A stretch of DNA of 35,333 bases, from the NCBI GenBank assembly GCA_934196125.1, contig CAKPVT010000019.1, positions 1 to 35,333 of the forward strand. Reading direction: 5' to 3'. Under the pieces are notes generated by a model. The model worked only from the letters and a program-made list of their open reading frames with translations, had not been told where the DNA came from and made no database searches. Numbering within the stretch: position 1 is the stretch's first letter; every line of letters begins with the position of its first letter. Source of the stretch: an uncultured Streptococcus sp. GTDB taxonomy: Bacteria > Bacillota > Bacilli > Lactobacillales > Streptococcaceae. The translations under genes were made by a program, and so were the position numbers. This document shows, in pieces, positions 7,743-16,139 of the stretch.

Positions 7743-8400
7743 AACAGATACTAGAACTCTAGAGCCATTCCTAAACTCTATCCAAACTCTGGATTTATTC
7801 CAAAATATTGTAGCCGATGCAGGTTATGGAAGTGAAGAAAACTATGTTTTTATCATGGATGAGCTGGAAAAACACCTCTAATCCCTTATGGCATGTATCA
7901 AAAAGAATTAACGAGGAAATATAAGAACAGTCCTAATAATTCCTGTAATTGGAATCATCTTGAAGAAACCGACCAGTTTATGAAACCAGACGGAGTGATT
8001 TATTCTTTTAAGAGCTACGCTCGTCGATGTGATAAGTATGGCTTTAAACGTGATTTTAAAATCTATGAGGCAGATAAAAATACAAGACACACCAGAGTTG
8101 GAAGAACTTGCCAAAACAGAAGGTGGCAATCAGAAACACATTTATTACAATCCAACTTGGAATTACTTTAAAGAACTCATAAAGGAAAAATTGAATAGCG
8201 AAGAAGGCTCTCGTGTCTACGCCAAACGGAAAACTAATGTCGAACCCGTTTTAGGTAGATTGAAGAGTGTTTTTGGCGTTCGCAGAGTCCACGTTAGAGG
8301 GAGACAAGCTATTCAAACAGAGATTGGATTTCTCTTCATGAGTATGAATCTAACAAAATTGGCTAAGAATCTAGCCTTAAGAACGTTAAACACTCAAAAA
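7741..8400 (+). pseudogene. IS1182-family transposase, degenerate C-terminal part
   Basis: Three frames read in turn give a transposase of the IS1182 (DDE) family: TLEPFLNSIQ and NIVADAGYGSEENY (frame 1, to a stop near 7881), then YQKELTRKYKN and YSFKSYARRCDKYGFKRDFK (frame 2, to about 8080), then GNQKHIYYNPTWNYF, VEPVLGRLKSVFG and EIGFLFMSMNLTKLAKNLA (frame 3). DAGYG carries one catalytic Asp and VEPV the catalytic Glu region. The N-terminal half is absent, so the left inverted repeat is lost. At least two frameshifts make it inactive. It truncates the DUF2798 gene and abuts the FUSC gene. Confidence 0.85.
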
Positions 8401-8462
8401 CCACACAGTGATTTTATCATCTTGATTGTTTTCAAGACTGAAATCGTTGTGTGGTTTTATTT
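8396..8462. terminator. Long hairpin between the IS1182 remnant and the FUSC gene
   Basis: AAAACCACACA-G-T-GATTT pairs with GAAATCGTTGTGTGGTTTTA across about 28 bases, followed by T-rich sequence on the plus strand. It lies just beyond the stops of both converging genes and probably terminates both. Confidence 0.65.
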
Positions 8463-8467
8463 TAAAG

Positions 8468-9535
8468 CTAGTTTTTGCCCAACCTCTTTTTTCCTTTTTT
8501 CATTAAAGACCCAGTAATATTTACGAATATAAGATGATATAAAAAAGCATACCCTACTCCTAATAGGTTAAGTGTTATTCGTAGGAGTACCGTTGTTTTT
8601 AGTCCAAATATTAATGTTGCTGAAGTGATTGCTCCAATACAATTTAAAATCGTTTTGTTTTGATATGCTGCACAAAATCCTAAGCATATTCCGCCTAATA
8701 TTCCAAGATAATTTGTTGGAATAAGAAGCAGAAGTAACCCTGATAAAATTGATCCTACAAAGATTCCAATAACTCGCTCTTTTGCTCTTTCAGAAATTTT
8801 AAAAGTGTTATATCCAGAAAATAGAGAGGAACAAGCAAAAGTCGACCACATAAATCTATCAATTCGTAAATAAGTTCCTAGAAAGAGTAATAAACTAATT
8901 CCGAACGCATAGTAAAAATACCAAATATTTTTGTTATTTATATGTCTATTTTCTTTTATTATATGAATAAAGGAAATGTTCTCATTTGAAAATTTATGTT
9001 TATGATAGAAGATGATAGCAAAAAGTCCATAAGAAAATAATAAAATAAAAAAGGAATGTACTACTTGAGTATTGGATATATAGTGTACTGTTCCAATTAA
9101 ATATAGATAGGAAAAGGAGTATAATCCGGGGTTACCCATTTGGGGCTCTTTACCGGTGATAAAAAATAAAAGCAATAAACAAATGAAATGAAGTATGAAT
9201 TGGATAAATGGATAAGCTATTAAAGAAATGAACGGAGCTAACCAAAGTATAATAAAAACAATTCCTAATCCTACTAGAGAATGATCTACTCTATAGCCAA
9301 ATGGTACAAAACGTAAAGTTAATAGAATACAAAATAGAATAAGTGAAAACGATGAAGTATCTTTACCAAATATAAAATTTAGAGAGCTTATCCAAAAAAT
9401 AGCAAAGGAGACTAATAAAATTGCTCTTATAAAAAGACAAGCTATAAGCTGAAGTTTTTGTTTCTTATTATCAACATCATGTATCTTTTTCTTTAAGGTT
9501 AGAGGATCTAATTGTAATAGTTGGTAAAAGTGCAT
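8468..9535 (-). CDS. FUSC-family membrane protein (putative exporter)
   Basis: A 355-residue, very hydrophobic protein with two blocks of four to five membrane helices split by a cytoplasmic stretch (about residues 185-205). The second block begins RIDRFMWSTFACSSLFSGYN and continues ERAKERVIGIFVGSIL, the conserved helix pattern of FUSC/aromatic-acid-exporter-like proteins, so a role in exporting small organic acids or other amphiphiles is possible; the substrate is unknown. I start at the ATG at 9535 (GAAGGG 10 bases upstream) rather than the in-frame TTG at 9553. Its AT content is higher than the flanks, and it is bracketed by IS1182 and IS982 remnants, which points to acquisition. Confidence 0.7.
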   Translation of the reverse strand: MHFYQLLQLDPLTLKKKIHDVDNKKQKLQLIACLFIRAILLVSFAIFWISSLNFIFGKDTSSFSLILFCILLTLRFVPFGYRVDHSLVGLGIVFIILWLAPFISLIAYPFIQFILHFICLLLLFFITGKEPQMGNPGLYSFSYLYLIGTVHYISNTQVVHSFFILLFSYGLFAIIFYHKHKFSNENISFIHIIKENRHINNKNIWYFYYAFGISLLLFLGTYLRIDRFMWSTFACSSLFSGYNTFKISERAKERVIGIFVGSILSGLLLLLIPTNYLGILGGICLGFCAAYQNKTILNCIGAITSATLIFGLKTTVLLRITLNLLGVGYAFLYHLIFVNITGSLMKKGKKRLGKN

Positions 9536-9563
9536 ATAAAATAATCCCTTCAAAGTCGTGGTG

Positions 9564-9910
9564 CTAGTTCATTTCAAAATAGCGTAAGTTATGAGCCAGA
9601 ATAATTTGTTCAATTCGTAACTGTAGTCCGGCTAGGCTTCTAGCTAATGTATGTTCTTCGGTCTCTGTCATGTTTTTACGAAACGGCGTCCATAGATGGT
9701 AACCTTGTTGTTCTAAGTCCTTCTTGTGTTCACTGCTCAGGTAGCCTAAATCACCTAGGATAGCCGATTGCTTACATCCCTCTAATAGTTCATAGACCAC
9801 CTTGATATCATGAACAGGGGCTGGCGTGACAACAGAGTTCAGAATATAACCAGATAAGGTCACCAGAATATGAACTTTGAAGCCGTAGAACCAAAGATGT
9901 TTAGAGGCAT
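9564..9910 (-). pseudogene. IS982-family transposase, C-terminal fragment
   Basis: HLWFYGFKVHILVTLSGYIL and NSVVTPAPVHDIKVVYEL are the IS982-family block around a catalytic Asp, and AILGDLGYLSSEHKKDL follows. Near the end, FRKNMTETEEHTLARSLAGL is shorter than usual, so an internal stretch that normally holds the RRIETVFSQL region appears deleted. LRIEQIILAHNLRYF is the normal C-terminus. The N-terminal half is gone: the sequence begins exactly where the GNAT gene ends, so one IS end was lost against that gene. Nonfunctional. Confidence 0.8.
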
Positions 9911-9912
9911 TT

Positions 9913-10380
9913 TTAATCAATAATCTGTTCCATACGTGTCTCTTGCGGTGTCATGCCTTGACGTTCATAGAAGCGAACGGCTGATTTGTTTGCACTCCAG
10001 ACGTTTAACGTTAGGTTGTAACAACCAATTTCCTTGGCGTATTTCAGAGCAAACCGATAGAGTTTTTCACCAATTTTTTGTCCGCGCGCTGCTTCGTCCA
10101 CACACAAATCATCAACAAAGAGTGTTTTTTGAGGAACTTTTGGTGCGCTAACGTCTTCAACAATAGTAAACATATGCGCAAGCACTTTTCCGTTGTCATC
10201 TTCATAAACGAAAATCGGACGACTATCATCAGCAATAAGTGTCGCTAATTCGTCTTCTGTGTATTTGACACCTTTTTCTTGAAATAAAACAGGTCTTGCC
10301 ACATGGTGCACATAAAGGACTTGTTGTAAAAGGTCCATCAATGTTGGAATACCAGCGATTGTCGCACGTCTAATTGTCAT
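9913..10380 (-). CDS. GNAT-family N-acetyltransferase
   Basis: A 155-residue complete GNAT fold: an N-terminal strand and helix (MTIRRATIAGIPTLMDL), the acetyl-CoA site LFVDDLCVDEAARGQKIGEKLY (the R-G-Q-K-I-G pyrophosphate loop of motif A) at about 88-109, and motif B with NLTLNVWSANKSAVRFYERQG. The acceptor substrate is unknown. Its own promoter lies upstream (10413-10440) and GGGAGG stands before the ATG at 10380. The IS982 remnant abuts the last codons; because the normal C-terminal strand (MTPQETRMEQIID) is present, the insertion seems to have left the gene whole or changed only its final residues. Confidence 0.85.
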   Translation of the reverse strand: MTIRRATIAGIPTLMDLLQQVLYVHHVARPVLFQEKGVKYTEDELATLIADDSRPIFVYEDDNGKVLAHMFTIVEDVSAPKVPQKTLFVDDLCVDEAARGQKIGEKLYRFALKYAKEIGCYNLTLNVWSANKSAVRFYERQGMTPQETRMEQIID

Positions 10381-10412
10381 TTTATTGACCTCCCAATCTT
10401 TTCGTTCTTTCT

Positions 10413-10440
10413 ATTATAACATTTTGCCTTTTTGTTGCAA
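10413..10440 (-). promoter_or_regulatory. Promoter of the GNAT gene
   Basis: Minus-strand TTGCAA (10435-10440), 16-bp spacer, TATAAT (10413-10418), 33 bp upstream of the start codon. Confidence 0.6.
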
Positions 10441-10441
10441 C

Positions 10442-11092
10442 CTATAATTTGCCGTCCCATTCTGCGTAAAATTCCGTTAAAAAATCTTCTAGAACTTTGT
10501 GACGGTGCTCTGCCATTTTTCTAGCATAAGCCGTATTCATCAACTCTTTAAGTTTGAATAACTTTTCGTAAAAATGCATGATTGCCGTATCTTGCCCGTT
10601 GCGATAATCTTCTAAACTAGGATTGTCACGCGCTACCTTACTTGGGTCATGAATCGGACGTCCCTTGCTTCCCGAATAAACCATACACCGCGCTATTCCA
10701 ATTGCACCAATGGCATCTAAACGGTCTGCATCTTGCACAATCTTACCTTCCAAAGTTGGCGGAACACTTTGACCACTTCCTTTGAATGACATGGTCGTGA
10801 TAATTTGGATAATGTGGTCAATAGCTTCTTCTGATAGTTCTTGTTGCATTAGCCAAGCTTTCAGCTCTGTCAAAGCTTGCTCGGGATTAGCATTTAACTT
10901 ATCATCTGCCATATCATGAAGCAACGCTGCCAATTCACAAATAAACTGGTCTGCCCCTTCTTTTTCTGCCAACTCACGCGCTGTATTTCTCACGCGCACC
11001 ACATGCCACCAATCATGCCCACTGGTATCTGTATGCAATTTATCATAAACAAACTTTTCTGCATTTTGTAACATATTATTCTTATCAATCAT
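10442..11092 (-). CDS. HD-domain phosphohydrolase
   Basis: A 216-residue cytoplasmic protein of the metal-dependent HD superfamily (YedJ/YpgQ-like). The metal-binding set is visible: His26 in GHDWWHVVRV, His59-Asp60 in ALLHDMADDK, and a later Asp in QDADRLDAIGAIGIAR. Relatives hydrolyse nucleotides or other phosphoesters; the substrate here is unknown. The start is uncertain: the TTG at 11116 would place a TATAAT inside the gene, so I prefer ATG 11092, although no strong ribosome site precedes it. Upstream lies the promoter and 23-codon stub of a deleted oxidoreductase gene, and transcription may now run from that promoter. Confidence 0.85.
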   Translation of the reverse strand: MIDKNNMLQNAEKFVYDKLHTDTSGHDWWHVVRVRNTARELAEKEGADQFICELAALLHDMADDKLNANPEQALTELKAWLMQQELSEEAIDHIIQIITTMSFKGSGQSVPPTLEGKIVQDADRLDAIGAIGIARCMVYSGSKGRPIHDPSKVARDNPSLEDYRNGQDTAIMHFYEKLFKLKELMNTAYARKMAEHRHKVLEDFLTEFYAEWDGKL

Positions 11093-11149
11093 AGATTGAT
11101 TATAACATAAAAGCAAGACCAGTAGCCTTGCTTAATGATGTCAAGTATT

Positions 11150-11221
11150 TTAGTATTCCAATACTCCTGTCCAAGCGGATGTACCACCTGCGACACCACC
11201 AACAATTAAAATTTTAGTCAT
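11150..11221 (-). pseudogene. FAD/NAD-linked oxidoreductase, 23-residue N-terminal stub
   Basis: From the ATG at 11221, with AGGGAAATAA before it, the frame reads MTKILIVGGVAGGTSA and then WTGVLEY and a stop. The first 16 residues are the Rossmann GxxGG start of CoA-disulfide reductase/NADH oxidase-like flavoproteins. Everything after the dinucleotide-binding loop is deleted and replaced by seven unrelated codons. The promoter upstream (11246-11273) remains perfect, so this stub is probably still transcribed and translated, acting at most as a leader for the HD-domain gene 58 bp downstream. Confidence 0.65.
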
Positions 11222-11245
11222 TTATTTCCCTATTTACCAATAGTT

Positions 11246-11273
11246 ATTATAGAACTTTGACACAAAAAGTCAA
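11246..11273 (-). promoter_or_regulatory. Promoter overlapping a terminator stem
   Basis: Minus-strand TTGACT (11268-11273), 16-bp spacer, TATAAT (11246-11251). The -35 box lies within the stem of the terminator at 11264-11291. Confidence 0.75.
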
Positions 11274-11291
11274 TAGCAAGCTATTGACTTT
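11264..11291. terminator. Symmetric terminator hairpin
   Basis: AGTCAATAGC and GCTATTGACT form a 10-bp perfect stem with a two-base centre (AA), flanked by AAAAA and TTTTT, so it can act in both directions. It backs up termination of the ABC-F gene. Confidence 0.85.
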
Positions 11292-11305
11292 TTAAAAAAC
11301 TAAAA

Positions 11306-11366
11306 AATGATATGCAAACTTATCCAAAATTGGCATATTGCCAATCCCAGACAGCTGCATATCATT
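11306..11366 (-). terminator. Nested inverted repeat downstream of the ABC-F gene
   Basis: An outer perfect 11-bp stem (AATGATATGCA, 11306-11316; TGCATATCATT, 11356-11366) encloses an inner 7-bp hairpin (ATTGGCA, 11329-11335; TGCCAAT, 11339-11345). On the minus strand the outer stem runs into TTTTTT, so it probably is the first terminator of the ABC-F gene, unusually large and branched. Confidence 0.6.
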
Positions 11367-11372
11367 AAAAAG

Positions 11373-13292
11373 TTACCTTTCAACCTGTTCGCTGAGTTCT
11401 TCCCATTCTAGCATGAGGTTTTCTTGTTGTTCAGTCAAGTCATCGAGTTCTTTTTGCAAATCAACGAGTTCTACGGCATCATTTGTGGCTAACATCGTTT
11501 GGTTTATTGCTTCTTCACGCGCTTCAATGTCTTCTAATTGATTTTCAATTTCAGCGATTCGGCGTGTGAGTTTGCGAAGTTCTTTTTGGTTAGCTTTTTG
11601 CGCTTGATAATCATTAGCTGGCGCTTTTTCAACAATGGCAACTGTTTTTACCTGTGCTTCTTCGGCTTTCAAACGTTCCATTTCTTCCAGCTCCGCTTTT
11701 TTCTCAAGGTAATAATCATAATCACCAAGATAAAGGGTTGATCCTTTTTCAGAGATTTCAAGCACTTTTGTTGCCACACGGTTAATGAAATAACGGTCGT
11801 GACTGACAAAGAAAAGTGTTCCGTCAAAATCAATCAAAGCATCTTCTAAAACTTCCTTGCTATCGATATCCAAGTGGTTGGTTGGTTCGTCTAAAATAAG
11901 GAAATTATCATTTTGCATGGACAATTTTGCAAGAAGTAAGCGGGCGCGTTCACCACCAGAAAGCATGCTAACTGATTTCTTGACATCATCGCCAGAGAAG
12001 AGAAAAGCTCCCAGACGGTTACGAATTTCCACTTCTGGTGTCGTTAAAAAATCATTCCAAAGCTCATCAAGAACTGTGTTTGTACGTGTCAAATTTGATT
12101 GTGTTTGGTCGTAGTAACCCACTTCAACATTGACACCGTAAATTGACGTTCCCTTGATAAATGGAATTTGACCCACAATTGATTTAATCAGGGTTGATTT
12201 TCCGATACCATTTGGTCCGACAATGGCAATGGCATCGAATTTCTTGATAGCAATATTAATTGGTTCTGACAAGATTTGGTCATCATAGCCAATTGCCGCA
12301 TCTGTCACCGTCAAGACTACATTTCCTGACACTTTATCCGCATGAAAAGTCATGTTAGCTGATTTTTGCCCTGCCGTTGGTTTGTCCAAACGCTCCATTT
12401 TTTCCAACTGTTTACGGCGAGCTTGGGCACGTTTTGTCGTTGAAGCACGCACAATATTACGTTGAACAAAGTCCTCTAACTTGGCAATTTCTTTGGCTTG
12501 TTTTTCATAATTTTTGGCTTCGAGTGCTAACTTTTCAGCTTTCAAATCCATAAATTTAGAATAATTACCAACGTATCTGTCAAGCGAATGTCGTGTCAAA
12601 TCAAGCGTCACCGTTGCCACCTTATCCAAGAAATAACGGTCGTGACTGACAATAATCAAAGCACCTTGATAGTTGACCAAGTAATTTTCAAGCCAAGCAA
12701 TAGTTTCGATATCCAAATGGTTGGTTGGTTCGTCTAGCACTAGCAATTCAGGCTTTTCAAGCAACATTTTGGCAAGCGCCAAGCGTGTATTTTGCCCACC
12801 TGACAATTCCGAAATCTTCATTTGCCACATGGATTCATCAAATTTAAAACCATTTAAAATCGCCTTGATCTCCGCCTCATAGCTAAATCCACCCTTGACA
12901 CGAAATTCCTCTGACATGCGGTCATAATCTGACATCAATTTATCAAAAGCATCACCTGTCAGCTCTGCCATTTGCATTTCCATTTTACGCAAACGTGATT
13001 CCATGCCACGTACATCATCAAAAACATGCAACATTTCATCAAAAATCGTATTCTCTGACTCGAAACGGCTATCTTGTGCCAAGTAAGATAAAGTCAAATC
13101 ACGTTTTGTGTTAATGTCACCAGATGTTGGTGTTTCTTCGCCGACTAAAATTTTAAGCAAAGTTGATTTTCCAGCACCATTTCGCCCAACCAGCGCAATA
13201 CGGTCTTTCTCATCAACTTGAATATTAATATTATCAAAAAGTACATCACCCGAAAACGAGCGTTCAATTTTATTCCCTTGTAATATAATCAT
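11373..13292 (-). CDS. ABC-F family ATPase (YdiF-like ribosome-associated protein)
   Basis: A 639-residue soluble protein with two ABC domains and no membrane part. Domain 1: Walker A GRNGAGKST (about 37-45), signature LSGGQNTRLALAKMLL, Walker B LLVLDEPTNHLD. The linker (about 240-310) contains AKNYEKQAKEIAKLEDF and the basic STTKRAQARRKQLEKMERL, the ABC-F interdomain arm that reaches the ribosomal P/E site. Domain 2: GPNGIGKST, MLSGGERARLLLAKLS, LILDEPTNHLD. The C-terminal 80 residues form an acidic and basic coiled coil. Length and ends fit the YdiF/EttA-like housekeeping branch, which resolves ribosome stalling, rather than an antibiotic-resistance ABC-F, though sequence alone cannot exclude that. 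Single-gene unit. Confidence 0.9.
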   Translation of the reverse strand: MIILQGNKIERSFSGDVLFDNINIQVDEKDRIALVGRNGAGKSTLLKILVGEETPTSGDINTKRDLTLSYLAQDSRFESENTIFDEMLHVFDDVRGMESRLRKMEMQMAELTGDAFDKLMSDYDRMSEEFRVKGGFSYEAEIKAILNGFKFDESMWQMKISELSGGQNTRLALAKMLLEKPELLVLDEPTNHLDIETIAWLENYLVNYQGALIIVSHDRYFLDKVATVTLDLTRHSLDRYVGNYSKFMDLKAEKLALEAKNYEKQAKEIAKLEDFVQRNIVRASTTKRAQARRKQLEKMERLDKPTAGQKSANMTFHADKVSGNVVLTVTDAAIGYDDQILSEPINIAIKKFDAIAIVGPNGIGKSTLIKSIVGQIPFIKGTSIYGVNVEVGYYDQTQSNLTRTNTVLDELWNDFLTTPEVEIRNRLGAFLFSGDDVKKSVSMLSGGERARLLLAKLSMQNDNFLILDEPTNHLDIDSKEVLEDALIDFDGTLFFVSHDRYFINRVATKVLEISEKGSTLYLGDYDYYLEKKAELEEMERLKAEEAQVKTVAIVEKAPANDYQAQKANQKELRKLTRRIAEIENQLEDIEAREEAINQTMLATNDAVELVDLQKELDDLTEQQENLMLEWEELSEQVER

Positions 13293-13336
13293 ATGTCTAT
13301 TTTACCAAATCACAAGTCGTTAAACTAGGAGAATAT

Positions 13337-13365
13337 GAAAAAATCTGCCGAAAGTAGCAGATTTT
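13337..13365 (-). terminator. Terminator of the matrixin-like protease gene
   Basis: AAATCTGC and GCAGATTT form an 8-bp stem with an 8-base loop; a T run follows on the minus strand. It lies 19 bp after the protease stop codon. Confidence 0.8.
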
Positions 13366-13383
13366 CCGAGATTTATTGTCAGT

Positions 13384-14097
13384 TTAAGAAGCATATAGCT
13401 CTTGAACTTTTTGGATATCGACATCTTGAATACCGTAGTAAGACCCTGAAGATTGCATAACAGACTGTTCATCGTCATCATGGTCAAGACCAATCGCATG
13501 TCCCAACTCATGTTCCGCGGTGTAAACGATACGATTATGCGTATAGCCATAATCATTTTCCGTTAAATAGTAAGTGTTCAATTTCACATCAACATGAGTA
13601 ATATGATTTGTCAAAGCATTCGTTTCTGTCTCAGCAAATCCTGCTGCTTTTGAACTAGCATCAGAATATTCAGTCGCAATAATATCTGCTGATGATGCAT
13701 CCGAAACTACATTAAATGTAAAAACTTCCGTTGCATTCCAAGTATTGATGGCTTCCTTATAAGCATTGACCAAAGTTTCATTGGTCGTTTCAATATAGAC
13801 ATTTGCAGAATTGCTTGACCAACGTGCCCCCGAATAATAAGTGAAATCATCCGTTGACAAATCTTTTAGACTATTTGCAATATCATCACTATTTGCCGAA
13901 AAATAACTTGTGACATTATTGGCAATGGTTGAAATCGTATTGGCTAACTGAGAACTGCTGTTATTGGCATAATATAGTAAACCAAAACAAACAATTCCAA
14001 TAATGACAATCGTTCTAAAAATAGCCCAGAAAAAATTCCAGATAATACTGATAATGAGTCTGGGAATAAAAAAGATTATCCTAAATAAATTTCTCAT
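13384..14097 (-). CDS. Membrane-anchored matrixin-like zinc metalloprotease
   Basis: A 237-residue protein with an N-terminal hydrophobic anchor (about residues 5-43) lacking a cleavage site, then a Ser/Asn-rich linker and an extracellular M10-type catalytic domain. The zinc motif HELGHAIGLDH is at 196-206 and followed by Asp207; the Met-turn is VMQSS at 213-217, as in matrixins and other metzincins. The segment WNATEVFTFNVVSDASSADI is the usual beta-strand region before it. Targets are unknown: cell-wall proteins, host matrix or self-processing are all possible. AGGA precedes the ATG. It is a single-gene unit between rnjB and the ABC-F gene. Confidence 0.85.
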   Translation of the reverse strand: MRNLFRIIFFIPRLIISIIWNFFWAIFRTIVIIGIVCFGLLYYANNSSSQLANTISTIANNVTSYFSANSDDIANSLKDLSTDDFTYYSGARWSSNSANVYIETTNETLVNAYKEAINTWNATEVFTFNVVSDASSADIIATEYSDASSKAAGFAETETNALTNHITHVDVKLNTYYLTENDYGYTHNRIVYTAEHELGHAIGLDHDDDEQSVMQSSGSYYGIQDVDIQKVQELYAS

Positions 14098-14251
14098 ACG
14101 TATCCTCGCTTTCTAGAATTTTTGGATTAAATACCATACTTTCAAATCTTGGGCTTTTAGTATATCAATCAAAACTTAAAAAACAAGAAAAAACTGCACA
14201 GCAAAAATAACAAATAGGGAGACTTGGCTTTTGCCTTACCCCCTTATCTTC

Positions 14252-15913
14252 TTATCTCACTTCCATAACTACTGGTAAAATAGCAGGGCGACGTTTGGTT
14301 TGGTCAAAAAGGAATTTTGCCACTTCATCGCGGACAGCCCCTTTCAATTCTCCCCAGTCAAAGCTATCTTGTGCCAAGTAATTTTCAACAGTTTGATTAA
14401 CCAATTCAGCTGATTCACGCAGAATATCACGGCTTTTCTTGACATAGACAAAACCACGTGTGTGAATTTTAGCTTTTGAAATGATTTTCTTTTCGCGTTT
14501 ATTAACAGTCAAGGCAACAATAAAAATACCATCTTCTGACAAGACTTTGCGGTCACGAAGAACAATGTTACCAACATCACCAATCGCATTTCCGTCAATC
14601 ATCACATCACCAGCTGGGACACTTCCCTCGTGATTAAAGCCATCTTTACCAAGAACCATAACATCACCACGTTTGACGATGTATATATTTTCTGGATACA
14701 TACCAACTTCTTGCGCTAACTCAGCATGCGTTGCCAAGTTACGGTATTCTCCTTGAACTGGGAACAAATATTTTGGTTGAAGAAGGTTAATCATCAACTG
14801 CAAATCACGCGCATTAGCATGACCTGAAACATTCATTGTTTGTGTGATAAGTTTAACCACACCGCCAGCTTTGTAAATCAAATTTTCGACACGCGCAACA
14901 GCTGCTTCTTTTGAAAGACTTGGCGTTGTAACGATGTAAACAAGGTCACCTTCTTTGATTTGCACATAACGATGGCGTCCAAGTGCCATTTTTTGCAAAC
15001 CATTAATCGGTTCACCCATACGACCAGCTTCAAGAATAATCAATTCGTGATCTTCAAATTTGTGCATGTCTTTTGGTTTGACAATCAATTTTTCATCAAC
15101 CAAACGCAAGCGTTTCATACGAATGGCTGTGCGGACAATATTTTCAGCGTCAAAACCAGTTAAAACAACACGACGACCATAGTCTACGGCTGAATCAAAT
15201 ACCTGCTGAATACGAACCAAGTTAGAAGCTACGGCTGCAATAATCACACGACCTTCAGCATCTGCGATAATGCTATCCATTTCAGCAGCAACTTCTGATT
15301 CGCTAGCTGTCAGAACATTACTTGTCGCATTAGCAGAATCAGAAAGAAGAGCTAAAACGCCTTCACGCCCAATTTCAGTCAAACGAGACAAGTCTGTACG
15401 GTAATATTTACGGGCAGCTTGGTCAAATTTGAAGTCGCCTGTGTAAACAATATTTCCCTCATCTGTACCAACAACAATCCCAAAACTTTCAGGAACTGAG
15501 TGAGTTGTTTTAAAGAATGAAATTGTCGCATCTGCAAATTCAATTTCAGTTTCTGCGTCAATAACATGGAAATTATTAAATTTTTTAACATTGTTATTTT
15601 TCTTAACAAAAAGCTTCGCTAACTCAATTGTCAACAGTGAGCCAAACACTGGCGCTTTAAATTCCGATAGAATATAAGGCAAAGCTCCGATAGCGTCTGC
15701 GTGCCCATGCGTCAAGAAAATTCCTTGCACACGTTTTTTATTTTCAACTAGGTAGTCAATATTTGGAATGACTTCATCTACACCCAATTGTTCATTTTCA
15801 GGATATTTAAGTCCAGCATCCAAAATGAAAATAGAGTTATTAACTTCTACCACATAGAGGTTTTTCGCATTTTCGCGCACACCTCCAAGGGCAATAATTT
15901 TAATATCGCTCAT
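14252..15913 (-). CDS. rnjB: Ribonuclease J2
   Basis: A 553-residue metallo-beta-lactamase/beta-CASP nuclease, the usual length of streptococcal RNase J2. The metal motif is degenerate: LTHGHADAIG (His69, His71, Asp73, then Ala74) where RNase J1 has HGHEDHIG, so one metal-ligand His is missing, as in other streptococcal J2 proteins. The later beta-CASP blocks SGHANARDLQ and FPVQGEYR are intact, and the C-terminal dimerisation domain ends KRRPAILPVVMEVR. RNase J2 works in a complex with RNase J1 in mRNA decay and 5' maturation. GGAG lies about 12 bases before the ATG at 15913. No other rnj gene is in the window. Confidence 0.92.
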   Translation of the reverse strand: MSDIKIIALGGVRENAKNLYVVEVNNSIFILDAGLKYPENEQLGVDEVIPNIDYLVENKKRVQGIFLTHGHADAIGALPYILSEFKAPVFGSLLTIELAKLFVKKNNNVKKFNNFHVIDAETEIEFADATISFFKTTHSVPESFGIVVGTDEGNIVYTGDFKFDQAARKYYRTDLSRLTEIGREGVLALLSDSANATSNVLTASESEVAAEMDSIIADAEGRVIIAAVASNLVRIQQVFDSAVDYGRRVVLTGFDAENIVRTAIRMKRLRLVDEKLIVKPKDMHKFEDHELIILEAGRMGEPINGLQKMALGRHRYVQIKEGDLVYIVTTPSLSKEAAVARVENLIYKAGGVVKLITQTMNVSGHANARDLQLMINLLQPKYLFPVQGEYRNLATHAELAQEVGMYPENIYIVKRGDVMVLGKDGFNHEGSVPAGDVMIDGNAIGDVGNIVLRDRKVLSEDGIFIVALTVNKREKKIISKAKIHTRGFVYVKKSRDILRESAELVNQTVENYLAQDSFDWGELKGAVRDEVAKFLFDQTKRRPAILPVVMEVR

Positions 15914-16086
15914 TACGATGTTTTCTCCTCATTTTATTTTTTATACGAGCAAATTACTTTGCTTTTTTTCATACAAACGGTCCTTGCCTCCAAAAAAGGT
16001 TAGCAAGTCGAATTACAGCATTACTATTGTACCATATTTTCAGAAGATTTTCTTCTTTTGGAATTAGAGAGCTCGATTGTGGGGAT

Positions 16087-16116
16087 GAAAAAACTGAGCA
16101 CTTTGACTCAGTTTCA
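16087..16116 (-). terminator. Terminator after the TipC-like gene
   Basis: AAACTGAG and CTCAGTTT form an 8-bp stem with an 8-base loop followed by TTTTTTC on the minus strand, 25 bp after the gene's stop. It closes the LXG cassette. Confidence 0.85.
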
Positions 16117-16139
16117 CTAATTTTAAAATTCTCTAAGTA

